From contig CAWDAQ010000010.1 of NCBI GenBank assembly GCA_963800325.1, forward strand, positions 1 to 64,000: 64,000 bases of DNA, written 5' to 3'. The translations under genes were made by a program, and so were the position numbers. The stretch is from CAWDAQ01 sp963800325 (GTDB lineage Bacteria > Actinomycetota > Actinomycetes > Actinomycetales > Dermatophilaceae). Of this stretch, positions 23,938 to 32,774 are shown piece after piece. Every line of letters starts with the position of its first letter. Positions within the stretch are counted from its first letter, which is position 1. The notes beneath the pieces are model-generated. The model worked only from the letters and a program-made list of their open reading frames with translations, made no database searches and had not been told where the DNA came from.

Positions 23938-26649
23938 GTGACCCGTCTGCACGTCGCTCGCCGTGTCCTCATCGGGTTCGTCGCCGTCGTGCTCGTGCTG
24001 GCGGTCATCGCCGTGGCCGTCGCGATCTCGCTCGTCCGGCGGCCGTTCCCCTCCACCGACGGGGACGTCGCCGTCCCCGGGCTGACCGGCAAGGTCACCG
24101 TGCTGCGGGACGCCCGCGGGGTCCCGCAGATCTACGCCGACACCACCCAGGACCTCTTCCGCGCCCAGGGGTTCGTCGCCGCGCAGGACCGGTTCTTCCA
24201 GATGGACCTGCGTCGCCACGTCACCAGCGGGCGGCTCGCCGAGCTCGTCGGGCCCGACGGGGTCGAGTCCGACAAGGTCATCCGGACGATGGGCTGGCGC
24301 CGGGTCGCCGAGGCCGAGCTGCCGACGCTGGCCCCCCGCACCCGGCAGATCCTCCAGGCCTACGCCGACGGGGTCAACGCCTACCTCGACCAAGCGGGGA
24401 CCCCGTCGCACGTGTCGCTGGAGTACACCGTCCTCGCCCAGACGGTCCCCGGCTACCGCATCGAGCCGTGGACCCCGGCCGACAGCCTCGCGTGGCTGAA
24501 GGCGATGGCCTGGGACCTGCGCGGGGACTACTCCGACGAGCTCACCCGCGCCCGCCTCGCCGGCCGGGTGACCGACTCCCAGATCGCCGACCTGTACCCG
24601 CCGTACCCGACCGACAAGCGGGCCCCCATCCTCTCGCCGCAGGACTGGTCGATCAGCACCTCGCGGGCGCCGCAGGGCTCCGCCGTGCCGAGCGCCCTGC
24701 TCCGGGACACCCCGGGCCGGGCCTCGCGCGGGGCCTCCTCGCCCCGGACCTCGCCGGCGGCGGGTCCGCAGCGCGGGGAGGAGGCGTCGTCGGCGTCGCC
24801 GTCCGCGGGGCCGTCCGCGGGGCCGTCCTCGGTGGGGCTGCCGACCGGCCCCCGGGCCCAGCGGGCGTACGCCTCGGCCGAGAAGGCCATGGCCGCGATC
24901 CCCCGGCTCCTCGGCCGGGGCGAGGGGGTCGGGTCGAACTCGTGGGTCGTCAGCGGCGACCGGTCGACCACGGGCACGCCGCTGCTCGCGAACGACCCCC
25001 ACCTCGGGGTCGGGATCCCGAGCATCTGGCACCAGGCCGGGCTGCACTGTCGGCAGGTCGGCCAGCAGTGCCCGTTCGACGTCTCCGGGTTCACCTTCGC
25101 CGGGGTCCCCGGCGTCGTCATCGGACACAACGACCACGTCGCGTGGGGGCTGACCAACCTCAACCCCGACGTCACCGACTTCTACCTCGAGCAGGTCCGG
25201 GGCAGCAGGTACCTCCGGGACGGCCGGTACGAGCCGGTGCGCAGCCGCACCGAGACGATCAAGGTCGCCGGCGGCGACGACGTCCAGGTCACCGTCCGCC
25301 ACACCGTGCACGGCCCGATCCTCTCCGACGTGCTCGACGGGGTCGCCGAGGCGGGCAGGTCCGCGCCGGTCAACGGCAAGCCCAACACCGGCAGCTACGA
25401 GGTCTCGCTCGCGTGGACCGCGCTGACCCCGACGAAGGTCGCCGACAGCCTCGTCGAGCTCGACCTCGCCCGGGACTTCAAGGACTTCCGGAAGGCCGCG
25501 AAGGACTTCGCGGTCCCCGCGCAGAACCTGCTCTACGCCGACACCCGCGGGCACATCGGCTACCAGGCCCCCGGGCGCGTGCCGCTGCGCCGCTCCTCGG
25601 TCGCCGGCGCGCCGCCCGGGTACTGGCCGGCCAAGGGCTGGGAGTCGAAGTGGGACTGGAACGGGTACGTCCCGTTCAGGGACATGCCCTACACCCTCGA
25701 CCCGCCCGAGGGGTACCTCGTCGCCGCGAACCAGCAGGTCACCGCGAGCCCGCGCCCGTTCCTCACCACCGAGTGGGCCTACGGCTTCCGGTCGCAGCGG
25801 ATCCGGGACCTCATCCGCCACCGCGACAAGATCTCCCCGCAGCAGATGTCGCGCATCCAGCTCGACACCCGCAACCAGTTCGCGCCCCGGCTCGTGCACT
25901 ACCTCCTCGGGGTCTCCCTCGACGACCCGTTCACCGGCGAGGCGCGGGACCTGCTCCGGGACTGGGACTTCACCAACCCCGCCGACGACTCGGCCGAGGC
26001 AGCCGCGGCGGCGTACTACAACGCGGTGTGGTCCAACCTGCTCCGCCTGACCTTCAACGACGAGATGCCCGCCGACCTGCAGGCGGAGGGCGGCTCGGCG
26101 TCGATGGAGACCGTCTCGGTCCTGCTCGACAAGCCGCAGAGCCTGTGGTGGGACAACCGGCAGACCCCCGGGGTCGTCGAGGGCCGGGACGAGATCCTCC
26201 GTCAGGCGCTGACCGACGCCCGGCTCGAGCTGACCCGCGAGCTCGGCAAGGACCCGTCGTCGTGGGAGTGGGGCAAGCTGCACCAGCTCACGCTGCGCCA
26301 CCCGGTCCTCGGCGGGGACGGCGTGCCGGCTCCGGTCCGGGCGGCGTTCAACCGCGGCTCGTACGAGATGCCCGGCGGCTCGGCGATCGTCGACGCGAAC
26401 GGGTGGAACGCCGCCGAGGGCTACGGCGTCGACTGGGCCCCGTCGATGCGGATGGTCGTCGACCTCGGCGACCTCGACTCCTCGACGTGGGTCGACGAGA
26501 CCGGGGTCAGCGGGCACGCCTACGACGACCACTACGACGACCAGGTCGACGCGTGGGTCAACGGCGAGACCTTCCCGTGGCCCTTCAGCGAGAAGGCGGT
26601 CCGCGGGGCCGCCGAGGACACCCTCACCCTCGCGCCGCAGGCGGGCTGA
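23938..26649 (+). CDS. Penicillin acylase family Ntn-hydrolase
   Basis: 903 residues. An N-terminal membrane anchor (VLIGFVAVVLVLAVIAVAVA) places it outside the membrane. The alpha-chain region (VTVLRDARGVPQIYADT, QGFVAAQDRFFQMDLRR) is typical. The precursor should cleave itself before Ser333 in GEGVGSNSWVVSG, exposing the catalytic N-terminal Ser of the beta chain, whose LLANDPHLG motif follows. A Ser/Pro/Gly/Ala-rich spacer (about residues 255-300) lies just before the site and would be removed. Family members cleave amides such as beta-lactam side chains or acyl-homoserine lactones; the substrate here is unknown. The stop directly abuts the stop of the cyclo-ligase gene on the other strand. 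Confidence 0.92.
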   Translation: MTRLHVARRVLIGFVAVVLVLAVIAVAVAISLVRRPFPSTDGDVAVPGLTGKVTVLRDARGVPQIYADTTQDLFRAQGFVAAQDRFFQMDLRRHVTSGRLAELVGPDGVESDKVIRTMGWRRVAEAELPTLAPRTRQILQAYADGVNAYLDQAGTPSHVSLEYTVLAQTVPGYRIEPWTPADSLAWLKAMAWDLRGDYSDELTRARLAGRVTDSQIADLYPPYPTDKRAPILSPQDWSISTSRAPQGSAVPSALLRDTPGRASRGASSPRTSPAAGPQRGEEASSASPSAGPSAGPSSVGLPTGPRAQRAYASAEKAMAAIPRLLGRGEGVGSNSWVVSGDRSTTGTPLLANDPHLGVGIPSIWHQAGLHCRQVGQQCPFDVSGFTFAGVPGVVIGHNDHVAWGLTNLNPDVTDFYLEQVRGSRYLRDGRYEPVRSRTETIKVAGGDDVQVTVRHTVHGPILSDVLDGVAEAGRSAPVNGKPNTGSYEVSLAWTALTPTKVADSLVELDLARDFKDFRKAAKDFAVPAQNLLYADTRGHIGYQAPGRVPLRRSSVAGAPPGYWPAKGWESKWDWNGYVPFRDMPYTLDPPEGYLVAANQQVTASPRPFLTTEWAYGFRSQRIRDLIRHRDKISPQQMSRIQLDTRNQFAPRLVHYLLGVSLDDPFTGEARDLLRDWDFTNPADDSAEAAAAAYYNAVWSNLLRLTFNDEMPADLQAEGGSASMETVSVLLDKPQSLWWDNRQTPGVVEGRDEILRQALTDARLELTRELGKDPSSWEWGKLHQLTLRHPVLGGDGVPAPVRAAFNRGSYEMPGGSAIVDANGWNAAEGYGVDWAPSMRMVVDLGDLDSSTWVDETGVSGHAYDDHYDDQVDAWVNGETFPWPFSEKAVRGAAEDTLTLAPQAG

Positions 26650-27222
26650 TCAGCCCAGCCACACCGTCCCCTCGGAGGTGAGGACCCCGTCGACCGGGAC
26701 GTCGAGCTCGCCCGCCGGGAGCGGCCCGGTCGTCAGCTCGCCCGGGTGGAGCACCGCCAGCGCAGCCACCCCGTCGGCGCGGCGCGGCAGGGTCCGGTCG
26801 TAGCAGCCGCCGCCCTGGCCGAGCCGGGTGCCGACCCGGTCGACCGCGAGCGCCGGGACGAGCACGAGCCGTGCCCCGGAGACCGCTCCCGGTCCGAGGA
26901 GGTGGTCCGGGTCCCCGTCGGCGACCCAGTCCAGGTCCCACGAGGCCAGCGTCAGCGGCAGCAGCACCCGCAGACCCCTGCCGCGGAGCGCCTGCCGGAG
27001 CCGGTCGGTCGGTGGCTCGGACGGCAGCGACTCGTACGCGGCGACGTCGTCGCCGGCCCGCAGCCCGAGCTCGGCGGCGACCGCGGTGGCGTGGGCGGCG
27101 AGCGCGTCGGCCTCCTCGGCCCGTCCGTCCGGGCCGAGCGCGTCGACGAGCTCCCGCCGGCGGCGCCGCAGCCGGGCCCGCAGCTCGGTCTTGGCCGCGA
27201 CCGGCTCGGAGGACGTCGCCAT
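26650..27222 (-). CDS. 5-formyltetrahydrofolate cyclo-ligase
   Basis: 190 residues. The N-terminal basic helix (TELRARLRRRRRELV) and the ATP-binding segment GTRLGQGGGCYDRTLPR near residue 140 identify the MTHFS family, which converts 5-formyl-THF to 5,10-methenyl-THF using ATP. The ATG at 27222 is supported by TACGAT six bases upstream, so the mRNA is probably leaderless; the longer frame to 27312 would run into the divergent gene. Its -10 box overlaps that of the UDP-glucose pyrophosphorylase gene. Confidence 0.93.
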   Translation of the reverse strand: MATSSEPVAAKTELRARLRRRRRELVDALGPDGRAEEADALAAHATAVAAELGLRAGDDVAAYESLPSEPPTDRLRQALRGRGLRVLLPLTLASWDLDWVADGDPDHLLGPGAVSGARLVLVPALAVDRVGTRLGQGGGCYDRTLPRRADGVAALAVLHPGELTTGPLPAGELDVPVDGVLTSEGTVWLG

Positions 27223-27228
27223 GCGCTC

Positions 27229-27234
27229 ATCGTA
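27229..27234 (-). promoter_or_regulatory. -10 box of cyclo-ligase gene (TACGAT)
   Basis: Minus-strand TACGAT lies six bases before the ATG at 27222. It shares 27233-27234 with the divergent plus-strand box. Confidence 0.6.
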
Positions 27235-27238
27235 GGGT
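27233..27238 (+). promoter_or_regulatory. -10 box of UDP-glucose pyrophosphorylase gene (TAGGGT)
   Basis: Plus-strand TAGGGT lies six bases before the ATG at 27245 and overlaps the minus-strand box at 27229-27234. Confidence 0.6.
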
Positions 27239-27244
27239 TGGGCC

Positions 27245-28636
27245 ATGAGTGCCAAGGACGTCAGCGAGAAGGGCTTGCAGCAGGCGGTCGAGAAGATGCG
27301 CGAGCGGGGCATCGACGACCGCGCGATCTCGGTGTTCGAGCACTACTACGGGGAGCTCGTCGAGGGCGCGACCGGCGTCGTCCCCGAGGAGACGATCGAG
27401 CCGCTCGGCGACATCCCCGCCCTCGGCGACTTCCACGCCTCCGAGGAGGACCGCCGGGCCGCCCTCGGCGCGACCGTCGTCATCAAGCTCAACGGCGGGC
27501 TCGGGACGAGCATGGGGCTCAGCGGCCCGAAGTCGGCGCTGCCGGTCCGGGACGGGCTGACCTTCCTCGACGTCATCGCCCGTCAGGTGCTCGCGCTGCG
27601 GCGGCGCTACGACGTCGACCTGCCGCTGCTGCTGATGAACTCCTTCCGCACCCGCGAGGAGTCCCTCGACATCCTCGGCCGCTACGAGGACCTGCCCGTC
27701 GACGGGCTCCCGCTGGACTTCCTCCAGAACGCCGAGCCCAAGCTCCGGGCCGACGACCTCAGCCCCGTCGAGTGGCCGCGGGACCCCGACCTCGAGTGGT
27801 GCCCGCCCGGGCACGGCGACGTGTACGTCGCGCTCAAGGGCTCCGGGCTGCTGTCCCGGCTGCGGGAGAAGGGGGTGCGGTACGCGTTCCTGTCCAACTC
27901 GGACAACCTCGGCGCCACGTGCGACCCGGACGTCGCCGCGTGGATGACGGAGCAGGGCCTGCCCTACGTCGCCGAGGTGTGCGAGCGCACCCGGAACGAT
28001 CGAAAGGGGGGCCACCTCGCGGTGCGCCGGGAGGACGGCCGGCTCATCCTGCGCGACAGCGCCATGGTCGCCGACGGCGAGGAGAGGTACTTCCAGGACA
28101 CCGAGCGGCACCGGACGTTCCACGCCAACAACCTCTGGGTCGACCTCGAGGTCCTCGACCGGCTGCTCACGGAGCGCGACGGCGTCCTCGGGCTGCCGAT
28201 CATCGTCAACGAGAAGACCGTCGACCCCTCCGACCCGGACTCGCCCGAGGTCATACAGGTCGAGTCGGCGATGGGCGCCGCGATCGAGGTGTTCGAGGGG
28301 TCACAGGCCCTCCAGGTGCCCCGGAGCCGGTTCCGTCCGGTGAAGACGACCAACGAGCTGCTGCTCGTCCGCTCCGACGTCTTCGACCTCGACGAGGACT
28401 CGCGGGTGGTCTCGACGATCGACCACCCCGACCCGGCGATCGACCTCGACAAGCCGTTCAAGCTCGTCCCCGACTTCGACGCCCGCTTCCCGGGCGGCCC
28501 GCCGTCGCTCGTCGACTGCTCCTCGCTCACCGTCACCGGCGACGTGACCTTCGGCAAGGGCGTCGTCTGCACCGGGGACGTCACCGTCACCGGTCCGACG
28601 AGCGTGCCCGCCGGGGCCCGGCTCGGCGGGGCCTGA
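27245..28636 (+). CDS. UTP--glucose-1-phosphate uridylyltransferase, UDPGP (eukaryote-like) family
   Basis: 463 residues. The nucleotide-binding motif KLNGGLGTSMGLSGPKS (about residues 80-96) and LPLLLMNSFRTREESLDIL, WCPPGHGDVYVAL and NSDNLGA mark the UDPGP family rather than classical bacterial GalU. It makes UDP-glucose from UTP and glucose-1-phosphate for glycan and trehalose synthesis. The C-terminal left-handed beta-helix is present (VTGDVTFGKGVVCTGDVTV). It heads a run of closely spaced or overlapping genes (moeA, moaC, mog, GNAT), a neighbourhood known in actinobacteria. Its promoter overlaps that of the divergent cyclo-ligase gene. Confidence 0.93.
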   Translation: MSAKDVSEKGLQQAVEKMRERGIDDRAISVFEHYYGELVEGATGVVPEETIEPLGDIPALGDFHASEEDRRAALGATVVIKLNGGLGTSMGLSGPKSALPVRDGLTFLDVIARQVLALRRRYDVDLPLLLMNSFRTREESLDILGRYEDLPVDGLPLDFLQNAEPKLRADDLSPVEWPRDPDLEWCPPGHGDVYVALKGSGLLSRLREKGVRYAFLSNSDNLGATCDPDVAAWMTEQGLPYVAEVCERTRNDRKGGHLAVRREDGRLILRDSAMVADGEERYFQDTERHRTFHANNLWVDLEVLDRLLTERDGVLGLPIIVNEKTVDPSDPDSPEVIQVESAMGAAIEVFEGSQALQVPRSRFRPVKTTNELLLVRSDVFDLDEDSRVVSTIDHPDPAIDLDKPFKLVPDFDARFPGGPPSLVDCSSLTVTGDVTFGKGVVCTGDVTVTGPTSVPAGARLGGA

Positions 28637-29893
28637 GTGCGCACCGTCGAGGAGCACCTCGACGCCGTCCTCGGCGCCGTCGCGCCCCTGCCCCCCGTCC
28701 GCCTGCCGCTCGCGGACGCCCTCGGGCTCGTCACCTGCGAGGACGTCGTCGCCGCCGTCGACCTGCCCGGCTTCGACAACTCCGCGATGGACGGGTACGC
28801 CGTCCGCGCCGCGGACGTCGCCGACGCCGCGGACACGGCGCCGGTGGCCCTGCCGGTCGTCGGCGAGGTCGCCGCGGGCGGGGACGCCGGGGGGATCCTC
28901 GCCGGCCCCGGGCAGGCGGTGCGGATCATGACCGGCGCGATGCTGCCGGCCGGCGCCGACGCCGTCGTCAAGGTCGAGGACACCGACGGCGGCACCGAGC
29001 ACGTCCGCGTCCGGCGGGGCGTCGCGGCCGGGACGTCGGTGCGCCGCGCCGGGGAGGACGTCCGCCGCGGCGACGTCGTGCTCCCGGCCGGCGTCGTCCT
29101 CGACGCCCGCCGGCTCGCGGTCGCCGCGGCCGCGGGCCACGGCGAGGTCCTCGTCCGCCCACGGCCCCGGGTCGCCGTCGTCTCCACCGGGGCCGAGCTC
29201 GTCGACCCGGGCGCGCCGCTCGCGCCGGGAGAGATCCACGACTCCAACTCCCACATGCTCGCCGCCTGCGTCACCGAGACCGGCGGGGTCACCGTCCGGC
29301 GGGTCAGCTCCGGCGACGACCCGCAGGAGGTCCTCGGCCTCCTCGCCGGGCTCGCCGACGAGGCCGACGTCGTCGTCACCAGCGGCGGGGTGAGCATGGG
29401 CGCCTACGACGTCGTCAAGGCCGCGCTGCGCGAGAGCGGCACGGTCGAGTTCGTCCAGGTCGCGATGCAGCCGGGCAAGCCGCAGGGCTTCGGCCTCCTC
29501 GGGGATCGGCGGGTGCCGCTGTTCGCGCTGCCGGGCAACCCGGTGTCGAGCTACGTCTCGTACGAGGTGTTCGTCCGGCCCGCGCTGCGGCGGATGCTCG
29601 GCCGGCACCCGGAGCGCCGGGTCGCCCGCACCGCCCGGCTCAACCACGACCTGCGCTCCCCGCAGGGCCGGCTCCAGGTCGCCCGGGCGGTCGCCCGGCC
29701 GGAGGAGCCGGACGCGGGCGGCGGCTGCGGGTGGAGCGTCGAGCCGGTGTGGGGGCAGGCGTCCCACTTCCTCGCCGACCTCTCCCGCGCGAACGCGTTC
29801 GTCCTCGTCCCCGCCGAGGTCACCGGTCTCGCGGCCGGCGACGAGGTCGAGATGTGGCTGCTCGACGGCGCCGAGGACCGGGTGGCGTCGTGA
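28637..29893 (+). CDS. moeA: Molybdopterin molybdotransferase MoeA
   Basis: 418 residues starting with a GTG that directly abuts the stop of the preceding gene. DLPGFDNSAMDGYAVRAAD, AVRIMTGAMLPAGADAVVKVED and the MoCF-like core (VAVVSTGAELV, TSGGVSMGAYDVVK, LPGNPVSSYVSYEVFVRPAL) are all present, and length is normal. It inserts molybdate into adenylylated molybdopterin, the last step of molybdenum-cofactor synthesis, using the product of the Mog/MoaB-type enzyme encoded two genes downstream. Its stop overlaps the moaC start by four bases (GTGA), so translation is coupled. Confidence 0.96.
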   Translation: MRTVEEHLDAVLGAVAPLPPVRLPLADALGLVTCEDVVAAVDLPGFDNSAMDGYAVRAADVADAADTAPVALPVVGEVAAGGDAGGILAGPGQAVRIMTGAMLPAGADAVVKVEDTDGGTEHVRVRRGVAAGTSVRRAGEDVRRGDVVLPAGVVLDARRLAVAAAAGHGEVLVRPRPRVAVVSTGAELVDPGAPLAPGEIHDSNSHMLAACVTETGGVTVRRVSSGDDPQEVLGLLAGLADEADVVVTSGGVSMGAYDVVKAALRESGTVEFVQVAMQPGKPQGFGLLGDRRVPLFALPGNPVSSYVSYEVFVRPALRRMLGRHPERRVARTARLNHDLRSPQGRLQVARAVARPEEPDAGGGCGWSVEPVWGQASHFLADLSRANAFVLVPAEVTGLAAGDEVEMWLLDGAEDRVAS

Positions 29894-30414
29894 GTGGGCC
29901 GGGGGAGGGGCGACCGGAGCCGGGTGGCGCACCGGCGCGCCCGCGGGGGCTGACCCACGTCCGGTCCGACGGGTCGGCCCACATGGTCGACGTCTCCGCC
30001 AAGGACGTCACCGTCCGGCAGGCGAGCGCCGCCGGAACGGTCCTGCTGTCGGCCGAGGCGGTCGCCGCGCTGCGGGCGGGCGAGGTCCCCAAGGGGGACG
30101 CCCTCGCCGTCGCGCGCATCGCCGGCATCCAGGCGGTCAAGCGCACCCCGGACCTCGTGCCGCTCGCCCACCCGGTCGCGGTGCACGGGGTCGCGGTCGA
30201 CGTCGACGTGGTCGACGCCGGGGTGACGATCGAGGCCCGGGTGCGCACCGCCGACCGGACCGGCATCGAGATGGAGGCGCTCACCGCGGTCACCGTGGCC
30301 GCGCTCGCGCTCGTCGACATGGTCAAGGCCGTCGACAGGCACGCACGGATCACCGACGTCCGGGTCACCGCCAAGTCCGGCGGACGGTCCGGGGACTGGA
30401 GCGAGCAGGCATGA
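29890..30414 (+). CDS. moaC: Cyclic pyranopterin monophosphate synthase MoaC
   Basis: 174 residues from the GTG at 29890. The conserved core is complete: HMVDVSAKDVTVRQASAAG, KGDALAVARIAGIQAVKRT, LVPLAHPVAVHGVAVDV and EMEALTAVTVAALALVDMVKAVD, with DVRVTAKSGGRSG near the end. It converts the MoaA product into cyclic pyranopterin monophosphate, an early step of molybdenum-cofactor synthesis. A disordered Gly/Pro/Arg-rich extension of about 20 residues precedes the domain, so the true start could be slightly further in. It overlaps both neighbours by four bases. Confidence 0.96.
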   Translation: MSGPGEGRPEPGGAPARPRGLTHVRSDGSAHMVDVSAKDVTVRQASAAGTVLLSAEAVAALRAGEVPKGDALAVARIAGIQAVKRTPDLVPLAHPVAVHGVAVDVDVVDAGVTIEARVRTADRTGIEMEALTAVTVAALALVDMVKAVDRHARITDVRVTAKSGGRSGDWSEQA

Positions 30415-30899
30415 ACCCACTCGACGGGGCCACCGCCGTCGTCATCACGTGCTCGACCCGGGCCGCGAGCGGGGTCTACCCCGACCGGAGCGGCCCGGTG
30501 CTCGTCGAGGCGCTCCGCTCGTGGGGCTGCGAGGTCGCCGAGCCGACCGTCGTCCCCGACGGGCCCGACGTCGCGGCCGCGCTGTCCGCCGCGCTCAGTG
30601 CCCAGCCGGAGATCGTCCTCACGACCGGCGGAACCGGGCTGGCGCCGACCGACGGCACCCCCGAGGCGACCCGGGAGCTGCTCGACCGGGAGGTCCCCGG
30701 CATCCCCGAGGCGCTGCGCGCCGACGGCGTCGCCCGCGGCGTCCCCACGGCCGTCCTCTCCCGGGGCGTGGCCGGGGTCGCCGGCCGGACGCTCGTCGTC
30801 AACCTCCCCGGCTCCAGCGGCGGCGTCCGGGACGCGCTCGCCGTCCTCGAGCCGATCCTCGGGCACGCGGTCAACCAGATCGCCGGCGGGGACCACTGA
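30411..30899 (+). CDS. MogA/MoaB-family molybdenum cofactor protein
   Basis: 162 residues. The MoCF-binding fold shows AVVITCSTRAASGVYPDRSG, IVLTTGGTGLAPTDGTPEAT and LVVNLPGSSGGVRDAL. It adenylylates molybdopterin to prepare it for MoeA. The ATG overlaps the moaC stop as ATGA. Mog and MoaB cannot be told apart from sequence alone; in actinobacteria both names are used for this position. It completes a three-gene cofactor block embedded in the galU-like operon, while moaA, moaD and moaE are not in the window. Confidence 0.93.
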   Translation: MNPLDGATAVVITCSTRAASGVYPDRSGPVLVEALRSWGCEVAEPTVVPDGPDVAAALSAALSAQPEIVLTTGGTGLAPTDGTPEATRELLDREVPGIPEALRADGVARGVPTAVLSRGVAGVAGRTLVVNLPGSSGGVRDALAVLEPILGHAVNQIAGGDH

Positions 30900-30902
30900 G
30901 CC

Positions 30903-31556
30903 GTGCCGAGGCGCTGGCCGGTCGAGCTGCGCGGGGCGACCCCTTCGGGGGAGCTCGTCGTGCTCCGGCCGCTGCGACGCTCCGACCGGAGGGTGTTCGT
31001 CGACGTCCGGCGCGAGAACGAGGCCTGGCTCGGGCCGTGGGAGGCCACCGTCCCCGACCAGCCCCCCGTCGACCAGTCCGCGGGGTTCCGCGGCTTCGTC
31101 CGGCGGCTCGACGCCGAGGCGCGGGCCGGGCGGATGCTGCCGTTCGTCATCGAGGTCGGCGGCGTGCTGTGCGGCCAGGTCACCCTGAGCACCATCGTCA
31201 TGGGCTCCTTCCGCTCGTGCACCGCCGGGTACTGGGTGAGCCGGCGCGTGGCCGGGCGGGCCATCGCCCCCACCGCGCTCGCGCTGGCCGGTGACCACGG
31301 GTTCCGGGACGTCGGGCTGCACCGGCTCGAGGTCAACATCCGGCCGGAGAACGCCGCGAGCCTCGCCGTCGTCGCCAAGCTCGGGTTCCGCGACGAGGGC
31401 GTCCGCCGGCGCTACCTCCACATCCACGGCTCGTGGCGCGACCACCGCTCGTTCGCCCTGACCACCGAGGACCTCGCCGGGGGGACGCTTCGGGAGCGCC
31501 TCGCGCACTGGTCACGGCAGGCGCATCCGCGACACACCGACACGGGTCCGCGGTAG
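30903..31556 (+). CDS. GNAT-family N-acetyltransferase (RimJ-like)
   Basis: 217 residues, GTG start 3 bases after the mog stop. RimJ/RimL-type features: LVVLRPLRRSDRRVFVDVRRENEAWL at the start, the acetyl-CoA-binding turn WVSRRVAGRAIAPTALALAGDHGF, and HRLEVNIRPENAASLAVVAKLGFRDEG at the C-terminal end. The target, an N-terminal protein amine or a small molecule, is not predictable. A GNAT gene at this place, between the molybdenum-cofactor genes and the SepX-like gene, recurs in actinobacteria. Confidence 0.9.
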   Translation: MPRRWPVELRGATPSGELVVLRPLRRSDRRVFVDVRRENEAWLGPWEATVPDQPPVDQSAGFRGFVRRLDAEARAGRMLPFVIEVGGVLCGQVTLSTIVMGSFRSCTAGYWVSRRVAGRAIAPTALALAGDHGFRDVGLHRLEVNIRPENAASLAVVAKLGFRDEGVRRRYLHIHGSWRDHRSFALTTEDLAGGTLRERLAHWSRQAHPRHTDTGPR

Positions 31557-31572
31557 CCTCGCGCGCGCTCCC

Positions 31573-31578
31573 TACCGT
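31573..31578 (+). promoter_or_regulatory. -10 box, leaderless arrangement (TACCGT)
   Basis: TACCGT, six bases, then the GTG at 31585, giving the SepX-like gene its own promoter inside the gene row. Confidence 0.5.
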
Positions 31579-31584
31579 TGTGCC

Positions 31585-32733
31585 GTGCACCCGAGCAGCC
31601 TCGTCTTCGTCGTCGTCATCGGGATCTGGGCTGCCTACGTGACCCAGCACTGGGTCCGCCGCCGCGACCACCTCGTCACCGCGAGGTCGGTCGACCGGTT
31701 CTCGGACGCCATGCGCCTGCTCGAGACCCGGCCCACCGTGCCCGCCGTCCCCGCCACGTCCGCCCCGCGGTCCTACGTCGGCAGCCCGACCCGGGCGACG
31801 CGCGTCACCCGGGACGAGGCGCCCGAGGGGCCCGCGCACCCGGACGCCGAGGTGTCCAGGGACCCGCGGGAGCACTGGGAGCCCCGTGAGCCCGTGGCCA
31901 CGGCGCCCTCCCGGTCTCGCCGCCCCGAGCCGTCCCGGCGCACGCAGGGCGCCCGCCGCAACCCCGCGGCCGGGCTGAGCTTCCTCGTCGCGTTCGCGGC
32001 GACGCTCGTCACCGCCGGCCTGGCCGTGTCGGGCGTGCTCCCGGTGTGGGTCCCGCTGGTCGGGGTCGCCGCGAGCGCCGCGTCGCTGCTCTGGGTGCGC
32101 CGGAACGTCGCCGCCCGGCAGCGTGCCCGCTCCCTGCGGACCGGGCACCGCCCGCACGCCCGGCCTGCCCGCCCCGCGGCGCCGCGCCGGGCCACCCACG
32201 ACACGACCCGGCCCGGCGAGCGGGGCCGGACCCGTCCGGCGGGGCGTCCGGACGCGGAGCCGAGGACGGGCCACGCCGCCGCGACCGGCCCGGCGGGCCC
32301 CGGTGGCGGTCACGAGGACCGCGACGTCGACGACACCCGGGTCGCGACCCCCGAGACCACCGAGGCCCCCGGGGCGCCCGAGCAGGGTCCGGTGCGCGCC
32401 GACGACCCGGCAGCCCGGGCCGATCCCGACACCGTCGTCTTCGACGTCGAGGCGGGCGCCCCGACGGCCGAGCTGCCCGCGGTCCGGCCCTCCGGCCGCG
32501 CCGCCAGCCGAGCCCCCCGTCCCCGGCCGCAGCTCGACGAGGACGACATGCCCCTCACGTGGGACCCCGTCCCGGTGCCGCGGCCGACGTACACGATGAA
32601 GGCCCGGGCCTACCGACCGGCGCCGGTGCAGCAGCCCGCGCCGGTGCCGGCCACCGAGCCGACCGCGCCGTCGCAGGACGCGGACCGGTCCGACCGGCTC
32701 CCGACGCAGGCCCGGCGGGCCGTCGGGGGCTGA
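31585..32733 (+). CDS. SepX/GlpR-like divisome membrane protein
   Basis: 382 residues. The N-terminal helix and following motif (VVVIGIWAAYVTQHWVRRRDHL, then RSVDRFSDAMRLL) match the SepX/GlpR family of actinobacterial septal proteins. A central pair of hydrophobic segments (LSFLVAFAATLVTAGLAVSG and VWVPLVGVAASAASLLWVRR) is followed by a long disordered Pro/Ala/Arg/Asp-rich tail ending in DMPLTWDPVPVPRPTYTMK, also typical of the family. The position after galU-like, moeA, mog and a GNAT agrees with this. In Streptomyces SepX localises to septa and supports division; the role here is inferred. The gene has its own leaderless-type promoter. Confidence 0.82.
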   Translation: MHPSSLVFVVVIGIWAAYVTQHWVRRRDHLVTARSVDRFSDAMRLLETRPTVPAVPATSAPRSYVGSPTRATRVTRDEAPEGPAHPDAEVSRDPREHWEPREPVATAPSRSRRPEPSRRTQGARRNPAAGLSFLVAFAATLVTAGLAVSGVLPVWVPLVGVAASAASLLWVRRNVAARQRARSLRTGHRPHARPARPAAPRRATHDTTRPGERGRTRPAGRPDAEPRTGHAAATGPAGPGGGHEDRDVDDTRVATPETTEAPGAPEQGPVRADDPAARADPDTVVFDVEAGAPTAELPAVRPSGRAASRAPRPRPQLDEDDMPLTWDPVPVPRPTYTMKARAYRPAPVQQPAPVPATEPTAPSQDADRSDRLPTQARRAVGG

Positions 32734-32774
32734 GCCGCCACCCGCGGGCCGCCCCGGCGGCCCGGTCGCGGGCC

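Noticed and set aside
23770..26532. A 920-codon minus-strand frame and a 959-codon plus-strand frame (23802-26681)
   Set aside because: Both are shadows of the penicillin acylase gene, which has a clear family match, an anchor helix and a promoter.
26746..30414. A 1222-codon plus-strand frame
   Set aside because: Only its last 174 codons (from 29890) are real (MoaC). The rest is out-of-frame reading of the UDP-glucose pyrophosphorylase and moeA genes.
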